Shown here: positions 51,614-60,503 of the stretch, in pieces | Numbering within the stretch: position 1 is the first letter of the stretch | Layout: each line of letters starts with the position of its first letter | Source: Leadbetterella sp964489955 | Lineage (GTDB): Bacteria > Bacteroidota > Bacteroidia > Cytophagales > Spirosomataceae | DNA: 64,000 nt | Assembly: GCA_964489955.1 (NCBI GenBank) | Contig: CAZBAV010000011.1 | Coordinates: 1-64,000 of the forward strand | Direction: 5' to 3' | Made by a program: the position numbers and the translations under genes | Notes under the pieces: generated by a model | What the model was told of the DNA's origin: nothing | Seen by the model: only the letters and a program-made list of their open reading frames with translations | Database searches by the model: none

Positions 51614-52012
51614 ATGCTTGAAATAACAAAAGAAACGGGATACGTCTTATATACAGTAAATTTGCCAATTTTTAACGATACAATACGGCAAGAAACAGAA
51701 AAGTCTGTGGCTAGTTTGTATTCTTCAGAGGGACGCACAGAGTTCATTATTGATTTGCAAAAAGTCCAGAAAGTAGGACCTGAAGGAATTTCCTTGTTTG
51801 CAAAAATTCAAAGGATAGTTAAAAAAGAATCCGGTATATTTGTTTTGGTTACAAACAATGACCCCGTTCTTGACTATTTCGCGGAAGAGCTTCTACCCGA
51901 AATTATCATTTTACCTACTGTAGAAGAGGCTATTGAATTAGTGTATTTGCATGGAGAGGAAGCGGAGTATGAGGATGAAGATGATGAGTTTGGTGAAGAA
52001 AATGATTATTAA
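51614..52012 (+). CDS. STAS domain protein (anti-sigma factor antagonist-like)
   Basis: The 132-residue protein starts at ATG 51614. FNDTIRQETEKSVASLYSSE, EFIIDLQKVQKVGPEGISLF and LVTNNDPVLDYFAEE fit a STAS fold. The position of the phosphorylatable Ser/Thr in canonical antagonists (DSxGLG) reads VGPEG here, so control by phosphorylation is unlikely. The last 20 or so residues are almost all acidic. It lies 3 bp before rnz. Confidence 0.8.
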   Translation: MLEITKETGYVLYTVNLPIFNDTIRQETEKSVASLYSSEGRTEFIIDLQKVQKVGPEGISLFAKIQRIVKKESGIFVLVTNNDPVLDYFAEELLPEIIILPTVEEAIELVYLHGEEAEYEDEDDEFGEENDY

Positions 52013-52015
52013 GTT

Positions 52016-52921
52016 TTGAAGTTAACTATATTAGGAAATGGTTCTGCGTCTCCTCTGCTAGGAAGAAATCCTTCCTCTGCGGTGGTAGATATTGGTAATG
52101 AGTATTTACTGATAGACTGTGGAGAGGGTGTGCAGTATCGTTTTTTGGAATATAAACTAAAATTCTCCAGACTTAAATATATCCTTATCACCCACCTTCA
52201 TGGAGATCATTATTTTGGTCTTATTGGATTAATTAGCACACTTAACCAGTGGGGGCGTACGGAGCCCATAACCCTAATTGGGCCAAAGGGCTTAGACGAA
52301 ATTATGGCTTTGCAAATGAAGTATTCCGGTACAAGCCTCAATTTCTATATAGACTACATTATTACCAATCCGGAAACTGCTGAGGAGATTTTTCAAAACC
52401 ACAAAATAAGGATAAATACGTTCCCTTTACAGCATCGGATTCCATGCACAGGTTTTGTAATTGCGGAGCAAACTGCAAAGAGAAAGATTCTGGCAGAAAA
52501 GCTACCTTCTAATTTTCCTCCTGCCTATTTCAAATTGCTACAGAATGGTGAGGATGTTACGGATGAACTATCCGGGAAAATATACCCTAACCACGAGTAT
52601 ACCATTGAACCTGAACCTGCAAAGACACTGGCTTATGCATCCGACACTATCTACGACCAAAGTATAGTCCAGTACATAAAAAATTCGGATTTGCTGTATC
52701 ATGAAGCCACTTTCATAAACGAACTGGAGGACAGAGCCAGAGAAACTTTCCACTCTACTGCCGCTCAGGCAGCCAATATTGCTGCCCAAGCACAAGTGAA
52801 AAAGTTAGTTATAGGTCATTTTTCGTCAAGATATAAAACGCTTGAGACTTTTGAGTCTGAAGCAAAAGCCGTTTTTCCTGATACGTTTTTGGCGGAAGAG
52901 GGCATAAGTTTTGAGATATAG
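52016..52921 (+). CDS. rnz: ribonuclease Z
   Basis: The 301-residue protein starts at a TTG (52016), 3 bp after the STAS gene; no ATG lies nearby and the next Met is far inside the domain. KLTILGNGSASPLLGRNPSS, the metal motif HLHGDH (His60-His65), GRTEPITLIGPKGL and LAYASDT, with LVIGHFSSRY near the end, are the RNase Z signatures. It cleaves the 3' trailer of tRNA precursors. Confidence 0.95.
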   Translation: MKLTILGNGSASPLLGRNPSSAVVDIGNEYLLIDCGEGVQYRFLEYKLKFSRLKYILITHLHGDHYFGLIGLISTLNQWGRTEPITLIGPKGLDEIMALQMKYSGTSLNFYIDYIITNPETAEEIFQNHKIRINTFPLQHRIPCTGFVIAEQTAKRKILAEKLPSNFPPAYFKLLQNGEDVTDELSGKIYPNHEYTIEPEPAKTLAYASDTIYDQSIVQYIKNSDLLYHEATFINELEDRARETFHSTAAQAANIAAQAQVKKLVIGHFSSRYKTLETFESEAKAVFPDTFLAEEGISFEI

Positions 52922-52924
52922 CAT

Positions 52925-52932
52925 TATCTTTG
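52925..52932 (+). promoter_or_regulatory. putative -7 box of the DUF4287 gene
   Basis: TATCTTTG matches TAnnTTTG, 21 nt before ATG 52954, and lies inside the longer in-frame reading from TTG 52930, so it supports the shorter protein. Confidence 0.45.
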
Positions 52933-52953
52933 ACTTCACTTAAGAAACATCTT

Positions 52954-53172
52954 ATGTCATTTCAGGCTTACATAGACAACATCCAAAAGAAAACCGGAAA
53001 ACTCCCGGAAGACTTTAAAAGACTAGCCATAGAGAAGGGATTTATTGTTGACGGACAAATAGCCCCAGATGTTAAAGCTACACAGATAACCAACTGGCTT
53101 AAAGAGGAGTTTGACTTAGGGCACGGACACGCCATGGCCATTTTTGCCACTTTTAAGGGTAAAACCGAGTAA
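52954..53172 (+). CDS. DUF4287 domain protein
   Basis: The 72-residue protein starts at ATG 52954 (MSFQAYIDNIQKKTGKLPE). KTGKLPEDFKRLAIEKGF, TQITNWLKEEFDLGHGHAM and AIFATFKGK are the DUF4287 pattern, often annotated as a transport-associated or YdeI-like small protein. It has no signal. Its function is unknown. Confidence 0.9.
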   Translation: MSFQAYIDNIQKKTGKLPEDFKRLAIEKGFIVDGQIAPDVKATQITNWLKEEFDLGHGHAMAIFATFKGKTE

Positions 53173-53482
53173 ACCTTGGAATTCTCCCAAAGTTCCTTTT
53201 GTATTCAAATTTATAGTTTCTAAAACCAAGTTTTTCTTGAACTTCCAATAGTTCTTCCTAAGACTCGTTTTAGTTCTCCGATCAGCATTTAGAGTATCCC
53301 TAAAGATTAATACACCACTTTATCTAGATTAGCCCGAATTATGCATTAGCCTATCTAATACACCGAAATGGTACAAAATAGAAGCAAAATTCGTGGGAGA
53401 TCATGATGGCCTATGGCTTTGGAGGCATTAAAGCTTATATGAAGTGACATATCGTTTCTATCCAATACAAAATTCGTTTTAA
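53173..53482. other. 310-bp gap between DUF4287 and LRR genes
   Basis: I see no gene, hairpin or repeat here. A 33-codon stretch ending near 53437 (with WYKIEAKFVGDHDGLWLWR) is open but has no start and no recognised relative; it may be a fossil. Confidence 0.3.
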
Positions 53483-54832
53483 TCAATACCTTACAACTAC
53501 TCCCCTATCTTTAAAGTACGTGCCGAAATCTTCTTTCTGGCTGTTAGACTCGAACATCTCGTTAGCACTTACGTCCAGCGTTTTTAAAGATAAAAGTTTC
53601 TTAATCTCTGCAGCTCCATCTTTCATTTGATTGCCGGATAGGTCTAAATCATCAACTAGCTTCAGGTTTGAAATACTAGCAGGATAGTACTCAATAAGAT
53701 TATAACCTAGATGCAAAGTGCGGATTTGTACCGGTAAAATGGGCAATGTTCGTAATTTATTATGATGTACATATAAGGTTTGCAGATTTTTTAAAGTACC
53801 CAATGACTCCGGGAGTCTCCAAATGCTGTTATATGATATTGCTAAAGTTTCTAGCTTTTTAAACCTAACTATTTCTTCGGGAATTGTCCTTAGCCGGTTA
53901 TAGTATAAGTCTATGACTTTCAGGTTTCTCATTTTCGCCCTTCCTATTGTAATTTCCTTTACATTATTTTCATAAAGATTGAGCAACTCTGCCCTTTTAA
54001 CCCTTCTAAATGATTTTGGAGAAAGTACCTTTACTGTATTGTTTGCCAAATTTACCTCTTTCACGTACTTTAAACCCTTAGGAATCTCACTGAGGTAATT
54101 ATTTTCAAAATTCACCGAAACAAAACTCTTACTTCTTCTAATTTTAGCTTTAGAAAGAAGGTTATTCTTAGCTGAAATTCCCTTTAAACTGGGAAAATCC
54201 CGTTTTCTTATTTTAATCTTTTTAAGGTAGTTATCGCTGATTTCTAAATATTCTAATTTCTTAAAGTCCTTCAACTCTTTTGGCAAAACATCCAGGTTAT
54301 AACCAACTAGAGAAATTCGTTTCTCATTTTTATCCAATTTTGCTAAAAATGCCTTATAATCTCTGGAAACTGCTGGCTTAGACAAAAGAACCATTGTTAG
54401 TAACAAGCCATACCTATCTGGTCTATCTTCATACACTGCTGCTTCTATTATGCTTTCTATAAGTAATGCTTCCAACCTACCTTGTAAAACAGAATCAATT
54501 TGTTGGACAAGAACTGCCTTTCTATCAATATCCTTATAGATGTAATATCCTATACTGTCCAGCTTATTATTAACACCCATGTGTACAAAAACAGCAATTT
54601 TACTACCATCAAAATCTTCAGAAAAAATGTTATTTTTAAACAAATGGGCTCTTATATACTTTTGTATCCTATAACTAGACTGTAGCCCATTTATATTATA
54701 GCCATTTGTTGGCGTTTGGTAAGCTAAACGGGATTTCGAGGAGTATTCCCTGACATTTCCCGTTAAGAAATTGACTTTCTGGCTATTTGCCAAAAAAGGT
54801 ATGAAAAATAAGATTAGTACAGATATTCTCAT
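53483..54832 (-). CDS. exported leucine-rich repeat protein (paralogue 2)
   Basis: The 449-residue protein has a signal peptide (RISVLILFFIPFLANS, cut near QKV) and 10-11 leucine-rich repeats from about residue 170 (LEYLEISDNYLKKIKIRKRD, LKVIDLYYNRLRTIPEEIVR, IRTLHLGYNLIEYYPASI). The N-terminal non-repeat part (YRIQKYIRAHLFKNNIFSED) matches that of the plus-strand LRR protein at 5993-7396 in order and length, so they are paralogues. It is likely a surface or periplasmic binding protein. Confidence 0.85.
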   Translation of the reverse strand: MRISVLILFFIPFLANSQKVNFLTGNVREYSSKSRLAYQTPTNGYNINGLQSSYRIQKYIRAHLFKNNIFSEDFDGSKIAVFVHMGVNNKLDSIGYYIYKDIDRKAVLVQQIDSVLQGRLEALLIESIIEAAVYEDRPDRYGLLLTMVLLSKPAVSRDYKAFLAKLDKNEKRISLVGYNLDVLPKELKDFKKLEYLEISDNYLKKIKIRKRDFPSLKGISAKNNLLSKAKIRRSKSFVSVNFENNYLSEIPKGLKYVKEVNLANNTVKVLSPKSFRRVKRAELLNLYENNVKEITIGRAKMRNLKVIDLYYNRLRTIPEEIVRFKKLETLAISYNSIWRLPESLGTLKNLQTLYVHHNKLRTLPILPVQIRTLHLGYNLIEYYPASISNLKLVDDLDLSGNQMKDGAAEIKKLLSLKTLDVSANEMFESNSQKEDFGTYFKDRGVVVRY

Positions 54833-54992
54833 GAGTTTTTCACATTTTCAACTACAATTATAGTTCACAGATTCGATAGAAAAAATAGTCAGCTAAAAAT
54901 ATAGTTCTAAAAATTACAGATTGTCAAACTTCCTTCCTATCCTAATTTCAAATGCATTCCACCTCAATTGCTCATTATTCATTGATTAATCG

Positions 54993-55000
54993 TACTTTTG
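54993..55000 (+). promoter_or_regulatory. putative -7 box of alaS
   Basis: TACTTTTG matches TAnnTTTG and lies 25 nt before the alaS ATG. A TTG at 54968-54970 could be the -33 element with a slightly long 22-nt spacer. Confidence 0.5.
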
Positions 55001-55025
55001 CACTTTCTTAAAAACCATCATACCA

Positions 55026-57698
55026 ATGACATCGCATCAGATACGTAAGGCATTTTTAGATTTTTTTGAGTCGAAAGGACACTTAATCGTTCCGTCAGCA
55101 CCGCTTGTAGCCAAAAACGACCCCACTCTTATGTTTAACAACTCAGGAATGGCTCAGTTTAAAGACTACTTTTTGGGCAACGGGACACCTCCGAGCAAAA
55201 GAATAGCCGATACACAAAAGTGTTTACGTGTGAGTGGAAAGCACAATGACTTGGAAGAGGTGGGCTTTGATACTTACCACCACACCATGTTCGAGATGTT
55301 GGGTAACTGGTCTTTTGGTGATTATTTTAAGAAAGAGGCTTTAGCCTGGTCATGGGAGCTGCTTACAGAAGTGTACAAACTTCCGAAAGATCGTATTTAC
55401 GTATCGGTTTTTGAAGGAAATCCGGCAGAAAACGTACCTTTTGATCAAGAGGCATTTGATATATGGAAGAGTATTTTGGGCGATGACAGCCGAATTATCC
55501 TTGGGAACAAAAAGGACAATTTTTGGGAAATGGGTGATGTAGGTCCGTGTGGCCCGTGTTCAGAAATCCATGTGGATTTGCGTGACCAAGAAGAAATAGA
55601 TTTACTTGGCGGCAAGGAACTGGTAAACAATGACCATCCGCAAGTGGTGGAAATCTGGAACAACGTATTTATGCAATATGAGCGTAAAGCCGACGGTTCT
55701 CTGATGCCGCTTCCGGAAAGACACGTGGATACAGGTATGGGCTTTGAGCGTCTTTGCATGGCTATCCAAGGAAAAAAATCGAATTATGACACTGATTTGT
55801 TCCAAAATACCATTCAGGTAATTGAAGAACTTTCGGGTAAAAAATACGGTGTAAACGGCACTTTATCGTCTGACAATTACGAAGATGTAGCCATGCGTGT
55901 GATTGCTGACCACCTGCGTGCAGTAAGCTTTACGATAGCTGATGGTCAGCTACCGTCTAATGCCAAAGCAGGTTATGTAATCCGAAGAATTTTGAGGCGT
56001 GCGGTGCGTTACGGTTATTCGTATCTTGGATTTCGCGAGCCGTTTATGTGCAAACTTGTGCCTGTTTTGGCCAAACAATTTGCAGATGTATTCCCTGAAT
56101 TGCAGGCTCAGGTGGAGTTTGTAACCAAAGTGGTGGAAGAAGAAGAAAAAGCTTTCCAAAGAACACTTGAACTAGGAATGAAACGTCTGGATGTCATTTT
56201 TGCTGAAGATAATGCTTCTAAGACACTCTCAGGCGATGTGGTTTTTGAACTTTCGGATACTTTCGGGTTCCCAGTAGATTTAACGGCTCTTATTGCCAAG
56301 GAAAAAGGCTTTGGTATAGACGAAGCCGGATATCAGAAAGCTTTGGGTGAACAAAAAGCCCGTAGCCGTAAAGATGCTGAAAAAGAGTCGGCCGACTGGG
56401 TAGAACTTGCGGATACTGATGGCGTGGAATTCCTTGGTTATGAGTTAAGCAGTTCAACAGCTCAGCTAACCAAATACAGAGTAACCAAAACCAAGGAAGG
56501 ACAAGAAATACATGTGGTTCTTGATCAAACGCCTTTCTATGCCGAAATGGGTGGACAAGTGGGCGATACGGGTACAATTTCTTTTACACTAAACGGACAA
56601 CAACACAAAATAAAAGTTGCCGACACTAAGAAAGAAAATGATTTGTTTATCCACATAGTGAAGGATAAAAAAGCCATAGAGCTTATCCAGACCATCTCTG
56701 AACCTGTAGAAGTTTTGGCTAAAATAGATACGGAACGAAGAACGAATATCGAGAAAAACCACTCGGCTACGCACCTGATGTTAGCGGCTTTCAGACAGGT
56801 GCTTGGTGACCATATCGTACAGCGTGGTTCCTACCAAAACGACGAACTAACTCGTTTTGACTTCTCTCATTTTTCTAAAGTTACAGATGAAGAGCTCCGC
56901 AAAGTAGAGGACATTGTTAATGCTAAAATTAGAGAAAACGTAGTTTTAGACGAAAAGCTTAACGTGCCGTTTGACGATGCCGTGGCTTTAGGAGCTACCG
57001 CTACTTTTGGCGAAAAATATGGTGATTTTGTACGTGTTATTACTTTCGACCCGAGCTTCTCAGTAGAGCTTTGTGGTGGCACCCACGTTAACGCTACGGG
57101 CGAAATTGGTTTGTTCCGTTTCACATCTGAGGGTTCAGTTTCGGCTGGTGTAAGACGTGTGGAAGCCGTAACGGGGATAAAGGCTCTGGAGCTTCTAAGA
57201 CAGCAGTCTGACCTTATAAATGAGCTAAAGGAACTTCTGAAGGCCACCGATGTACTTAAGGCTGTAGAGCAACTAAAAGCAGACAAAGACACACTACAAA
57301 AGAAGATAGATACCTTTGAAAACGCTATGATACAAGCCGCAAAAGTGGCTCTCTTCAGCAAAGTGGAAAACATAAAAGGTATGAATGTAATAGCTGAGCG
57401 TGTTAACGTACCAAACGCTGACGCTCTGAAGAACATAGCCTTTGGCTTAAAGCAGAACATGGGTAAAGTGGTGGTTATTTTGGGTGCTGTAGTTGCCGAC
57501 AAACCAAGCCTAGCCATACTCATAGATGAGAACGTAGTAAAAGAGAAAAATCTGAATGCCGGAGCCATCATCCGTGAAGCTGCAAAGCTCATGAAAGGCG
57601 GCGGCGGCGGTCAACCGCACTTTGCTACAGCGGGCGGTAGCGACATTAAAGGTCTTGATGATGCCATTGAAGCAGCGAAAGCAGCTGTGGTGGGGTGA
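55026..57698 (+). CDS. alaS: alanyl-tRNA synthetase
   Basis: The 890-residue protein is a full class II AlaRS: catalytic domain (FLDFFESKGHLIVPSAPLVA, KCLRVSGKHNDLEEVG), tRNA-recognition part, editing domain with the zinc-binding HSATH (His579-His583) and CGGTH (Cys683-His687), and C-terminal GGGGGQPHFATAGG. It charges tRNA(Ala) and clears mischarged serine. It is an essential single gene here. Confidence 0.98.
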   Translation: MTSHQIRKAFLDFFESKGHLIVPSAPLVAKNDPTLMFNNSGMAQFKDYFLGNGTPPSKRIADTQKCLRVSGKHNDLEEVGFDTYHHTMFEMLGNWSFGDYFKKEALAWSWELLTEVYKLPKDRIYVSVFEGNPAENVPFDQEAFDIWKSILGDDSRIILGNKKDNFWEMGDVGPCGPCSEIHVDLRDQEEIDLLGGKELVNNDHPQVVEIWNNVFMQYERKADGSLMPLPERHVDTGMGFERLCMAIQGKKSNYDTDLFQNTIQVIEELSGKKYGVNGTLSSDNYEDVAMRVIADHLRAVSFTIADGQLPSNAKAGYVIRRILRRAVRYGYSYLGFREPFMCKLVPVLAKQFADVFPELQAQVEFVTKVVEEEEKAFQRTLELGMKRLDVIFAEDNASKTLSGDVVFELSDTFGFPVDLTALIAKEKGFGIDEAGYQKALGEQKARSRKDAEKESADWVELADTDGVEFLGYELSSSTAQLTKYRVTKTKEGQEIHVVLDQTPFYAEMGGQVGDTGTISFTLNGQQHKIKVADTKKENDLFIHIVKDKKAIELIQTISEPVEVLAKIDTERRTNIEKNHSATHLMLAAFRQVLGDHIVQRGSYQNDELTRFDFSHFSKVTDEELRKVEDIVNAKIRENVVLDEKLNVPFDDAVALGATATFGEKYGDFVRVITFDPSFSVELCGGTHVNATGEIGLFRFTSEGSVSAGVRRVEAVTGIKALELLRQQSDLINELKELLKATDVLKAVEQLKADKDTLQKKIDTFENAMIQAAKVALFSKVENIKGMNVIAERVNVPNADALKNIAFGLKQNMGKVVVILGAVVADKPSLAILIDENVVKEKNLNAGAIIREAAKLMKGGGGGQPHFATAGGSDIKGLDDAIEAAKAAVVG

Positions 57699-57706
57699 AA
57701 ATATAA

Positions 57707-57735
57707 AGCAGAGTCTCACGAAAGTGGACTCTGCT
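57707..57735. terminator. hairpin past alaS
   Basis: AGCAGAGTC (57707-57715) pairs with GACTCTGCT (57727-57735). The plus-strand tail is not T-rich, while the minus strand continues TTTATATTTT, so it may serve alaS or the minus-strand genes at 57900-59363, or both. Confidence 0.5.
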
Positions 57736-57899
57736 GAGATTATACGTATATCGAAAATTAGATTTCCTCTTTGATTGAGATTGTGATTACGACTTTAAGT
57801 GCAAATGTGTACTTCTACAGCAAAATGTAGGAAGCTATAAAAATTACATTAAAAAAAATGTACCGATTATAACTTTCGCTAATTCTTTTTTTGTCTTCT

Positions 57900-58169
57900 T
57901 TAGCAAACTACATAGTGCCTATACCTTGTCCTGCTTTCTACCCCATTGTAAGCCCTGACCTCGAATCTGTGAACTAGACCGTCTCTATTTACTTCGAATT
58001 CTACATTTTTTACTTCTATACCCAAATCTGGCACTACTTTTTCTATCAAAGTTGCATCATTAGAATCCGTAATTAAAGTGACGGAGCAGTCATTACCACT
58101 ATTTACTGCGTCCCAAACACTCACAATTAGGGTACAAGTTGTTCTTGAGAACGAAACTTTTAAGTCCAT
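57900..58169 (-). CDS. hypothetical protein (89 residues)
   Basis: The protein begins MDLKVSFSRTTCTLIVSVWD and contains CSVTLITDSNDATLIEKVVP and VHRFEVRAYNGVESRTRY. It has no signal or transmembrane segment. It lies 12 bp downstream of the larger gene and is probably cotranscribed. I do not recognise a family. Confidence 0.65.
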   Translation of the reverse strand: MDLKVSFSRTTCTLIVSVWDAVNSGNDCSVTLITDSNDATLIEKVVPDLGIEVKNVEFEVNRDGLVHRFEVRAYNGVESRTRYRHYVVC

Positions 58170-58181
58170 TGGTATTATTGG

Positions 58182-59363
58182 TTATGGTATTACATTGGTT
58201 TGTGCACTTTGGAAAGCTCTAAACACTTCTCCAAAATAATTTATATTTATAGAAAGACCTGCGGAGTAATAGGTTGACTTGGTGTTGAAGACCATCCCTG
58301 TCGTAAACTTAAACAGTTTATTAAAACGAGTTGTTATACCTGCATAAAAAACAGGTTTGGGGTCAAAATTTTTGTTACCTGAGAATCCAATCCCTACTGT
58401 TGGTTGAAACACATAAACTACACCTCTCCAAAATCTCTTAGTTTTAGTACCTCCGAGAGAAGTATAATCTCTCATGCTCATATCATGTGGAATTTTGGCA
58501 AATAAATAAGGGCTTATCGTAAAGAACAATCCAAAATTTCGCTTTACAGAATCCCCAAAATCATTTTTAAAAAAACTTACTAAGGGAGTGATATCAATAG
58601 AGGCATAATGCATCACTTCACTAACCATCACCGACACCTCGTATAATTGCAAATCTATTATATCTTTTATTTCTAATTTCTTTTTGAGAGGGGTGAGAAA
58701 CTCCTGTTCGATATAATCATCATATTGCTTTTCCGAATTCTTTTTTAAGACTGAGTCCTTATCATTTATAGAATTCTCTTTGATGGCTGAATAATGATTA
58801 TTAAGTTCCAATAATATATCTGCAGGAATTTCTTCAAAAAAACTTGTTAGATTTTTTTTTAACGAACCATCTCCCTTGATGTACAAACTATTAGATAATT
58901 TTAATTCACTATTTATCTTCTTGACCATTAAACTATGGGCAACGCCAGGAGGAATACCTGAGTTATCTTTAAGTATTAAGGAGTCTACTTTCTTCAAACC
59001 TTTGGAAACACCATCCTGAATTTGCTTTATTAAATCAGTCCTTTCCGTGGCATTAAACCGTCTCACAACTTCAAATTTGACGCTTACTAATTGTTTAGGA
59101 AGAAATGGACCAGTAAGAATCTTGAATTGGTTATCATTTACTGTGACCTCGGCAGACACCTTTTGCCCATCAGCTAAAACATAAGCTTCAAAAGAACTAT
59201 AAGTCTTCAAATTATCTGGTATCGTACCTGTTATTAACACCTTTTGATTTGGCAACAGAAATTTCGCAGTGACTCCCCCTGAACTATCGAAAGTTATTTG
59301 TTGAGTTTGAGCATTTAGAAATAATGGTAAAAAAAGCAATAAAATCCCGCAAATTGTTTTCAT
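58182..59363 (-). CDS. exported protein of unknown family, possibly with C-terminal beta-barrel
   Basis: The 393-residue protein starts at ATG 59363 (MKTICGILLLFLPLFLNAQ, signal peptide). Residues about 20-100 are a beta domain (ITFDSSGGVTAKFLLPNQKV), 100-240 a charged helical part (LIKQIQDGVSKGLKKVDSL, EQEFLTPLKKKLEIKDII) and 245-393 a segment of alternating hydrophobic/aromatic strands (FFTISPYLFAKI, VFQPTVGIGFSGN, FYAGITTRFNKLFKFTTGMV) that could form an outer-membrane barrel. It does not resemble a family known to me. A small downstream gene is in the same unit. Confidence 0.7.
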   Translation of the reverse strand: MKTICGILLLFLPLFLNAQTQQITFDSSGGVTAKFLLPNQKVLITGTIPDNLKTYSSFEAYVLADGQKVSAEVTVNDNQFKILTGPFLPKQLVSVKFEVVRRFNATERTDLIKQIQDGVSKGLKKVDSLILKDNSGIPPGVAHSLMVKKINSELKLSNSLYIKGDGSLKKNLTSFFEEIPADILLELNNHYSAIKENSINDKDSVLKKNSEKQYDDYIEQEFLTPLKKKLEIKDIIDLQLYEVSVMVSEVMHYASIDITPLVSFFKNDFGDSVKRNFGLFFTISPYLFAKIPHDMSMRDYTSLGGTKTKRFWRGVVYVFQPTVGIGFSGNKNFDPKPVFYAGITTRFNKLFKFTTGMVFNTKSTYYSAGLSININYFGEVFRAFQSAQTNVIP

Positions 59364-59372
59364 AAGATACAT

Positions 59373-59709
59373 TTTATAGTGTAACTATTATTAGAGTCCT
59401 ATTCATACTATCTACTTATAAACCGTCTTTAAATATATACCTGATAGTAAAGATATTTCTTAAAACCAAAAAATAACATCAGTATTTAATTTATTTATTA
59501 TTTGGACTTCACTCTTAAATTAACATTTAGTATTTTCAAGTAGCGGGTTACTCAGTCTACTTAGGTCTTTCCACCAAATTATAGTGTTTACTGGTCTCTT
59601 GACCAATATCCTAAGCCCAATCAGAACCTCAATTTGTTGATTCTAATTTTGAGATAAAGGCATCAAAACCCTTTCCCCAAAGAGACGTCACAAAAGCAAA
59701 GGGAGTACT
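59373..59709. other. intergenic region with a short coding-like fossil
   Basis: On the minus strand, reading the complement of 59540-59650, a coding-like stretch gives IEVLIGLRILVKRPVNTI. A similar one, VETLIAYIVWIRMILVKKR, is found in the complement of about 61535-61615. The two have related base sequence (both contain TTGACCAA and CAATCAGA) and may be tails of the same decayed gene. The rest is A/T-rich with no clear feature. Confidence 0.3.
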
Positions 59710-59741
59710 TTTGTTTATTTTCTTGGATTACACTATATTTG
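59710..59741 (+). promoter_or_regulatory. promoter of the antitoxin-like gene
   Basis: TTTG (59710-59713) and TATATTTG (59734-59741) are separated by 20 nt, a full match to the Bacteroidota pattern. It lies inside the longer in-frame reading of the next gene and so sets its start at ATG 59762. Confidence 0.75.
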
Positions 59742-59761
59742 ATTTAGAAAAAGTGCAAACG

Positions 59762-59989
59762 ATGACTGCATTAGATACGAAAATAGAGCTAATTCAATGG
59801 GTATCTACTATAGAAGACCCAGAAATTCTTGAAAAACTTGTAAAATTCAAACAACAAGAAAGTAAAGATTGGTGGGATTCCATTTCTTCGGAAGAACAAA
59901 AGTCTATAGAAAAAGGAATTTCTGACGCAGAAAGTGGTAAGCTAAACCCGCATTCAACTGCCAGAAAACTCTATGAAAAATGGTTATAG
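59762..59989 (+). CDS. addiction-module antitoxin-like protein
   Basis: The 75-residue protein starts at ATG 59762 (MTALDTKIELIQWVSTIED). ELIQWVSTIEDPEILEKLV, DWWDSISSEEQKSIEKGI and DAESGKLNPHSTARKLYEKW are like the RelB/ParD-type short antitoxins encoded with RelE-like toxins in Bacteroidota. The expected toxin frame follows but is broken. The family call is by pattern. Confidence 0.7.
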   Translation: MTALDTKIELIQWVSTIEDPEILEKLVKFKQQESKDWWDSISSEEQKSIEKGISDAESGKLNPHSTARKLYEKWL

Positions 59990-60132
59990 AATTCATTGGA
60001 CAGACCATTATTTACTCAGTTTACAAAAAACTAATTGAGTTAAAATACTGAGTTGATTATTCTTAAAGGTAACAAAATTGTAAGAATAAAGCCGGAGTGA
60101 AGAACCTGAATACGGATACACTCTTAAATACT
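59980..60132 (+). pseudogene. decayed RelE/ParE-like toxin gene
   Basis: An ATG at 59980 overlaps the antitoxin stop in the usual way, but the frame ends after 23 codons. Reading one base shifted after the fourth codon gives IHWTDHYLLSLQKTN, a RelE/ParE N-terminal pattern, then a stop; further on NKIVRIKPE resembles the late strand of such toxins. So the toxin appears lost by frameshifts and stops. The identification rests on two short blocks. Confidence 0.45.
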
Positions 60133-60161
60133 CTTGCAAAAATCTGAAGATTTATAAGCTT

Positions 60162-60503
60162 TCAGCTGCCCTTTAACAAGCTGAAGTAAACCATACTTAG
60201 TATTACAGAAATGAAGTTTCCCATGAGATAATAGTCGTTGTACAAACTCTCTTCTTTTCTACCCTCCGCAGTTCGCTCATTATCGGCTCTTTTTAGTCGT
60301 GTGCCAAGTTTCAAAGCTCCAAAAAGAGTCAAAGCGTGTGGAAAGCCACTTAGTAAACTGTAAGTCAAAAACGCTCTTTCTATCAAGCCCTTTACTATAG
60401 ACCTTACGTCTAATCTGAATTTTCGGAGGGTGCCGGGAGCTATCAAAGTAAACACCACGGTAACCAAAATCTCCAGTACAAATATGATAAATCCTACCTT
60501 CAT
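60162..60503 (-). CDS. small membrane protein in the SatD operon
   Basis: The 113-residue protein has a first hydrophobic helix (VGFIIFVLEILVTVVFTLIA), another around FLTYSLLSGFPHALTLFGAL and a C-terminal one (GNFISVILSMVYFSLL). It overlaps the satD-like stop by 4 bp (ATGA). SatD proteins are often followed by such a membrane partner. Its function is unknown. Confidence 0.75.
   Translation of the reverse strand: MKVGFIIFVLEILVTVVFTLIAPGTLRKFRLDVRSIVKGLIERAFLTYSLLSGFPHALTLFGALKLGTRLKRADNERTAEGRKEESLYNDYYLMGNFISVILSMVYFSLLKGS

Noticed and set aside
57068..57592. Long Ser/Phe-rich minus-strand frames within alaS
   Set aside because: They are shadows of the alaS coding strand; no start context or domain supports them.
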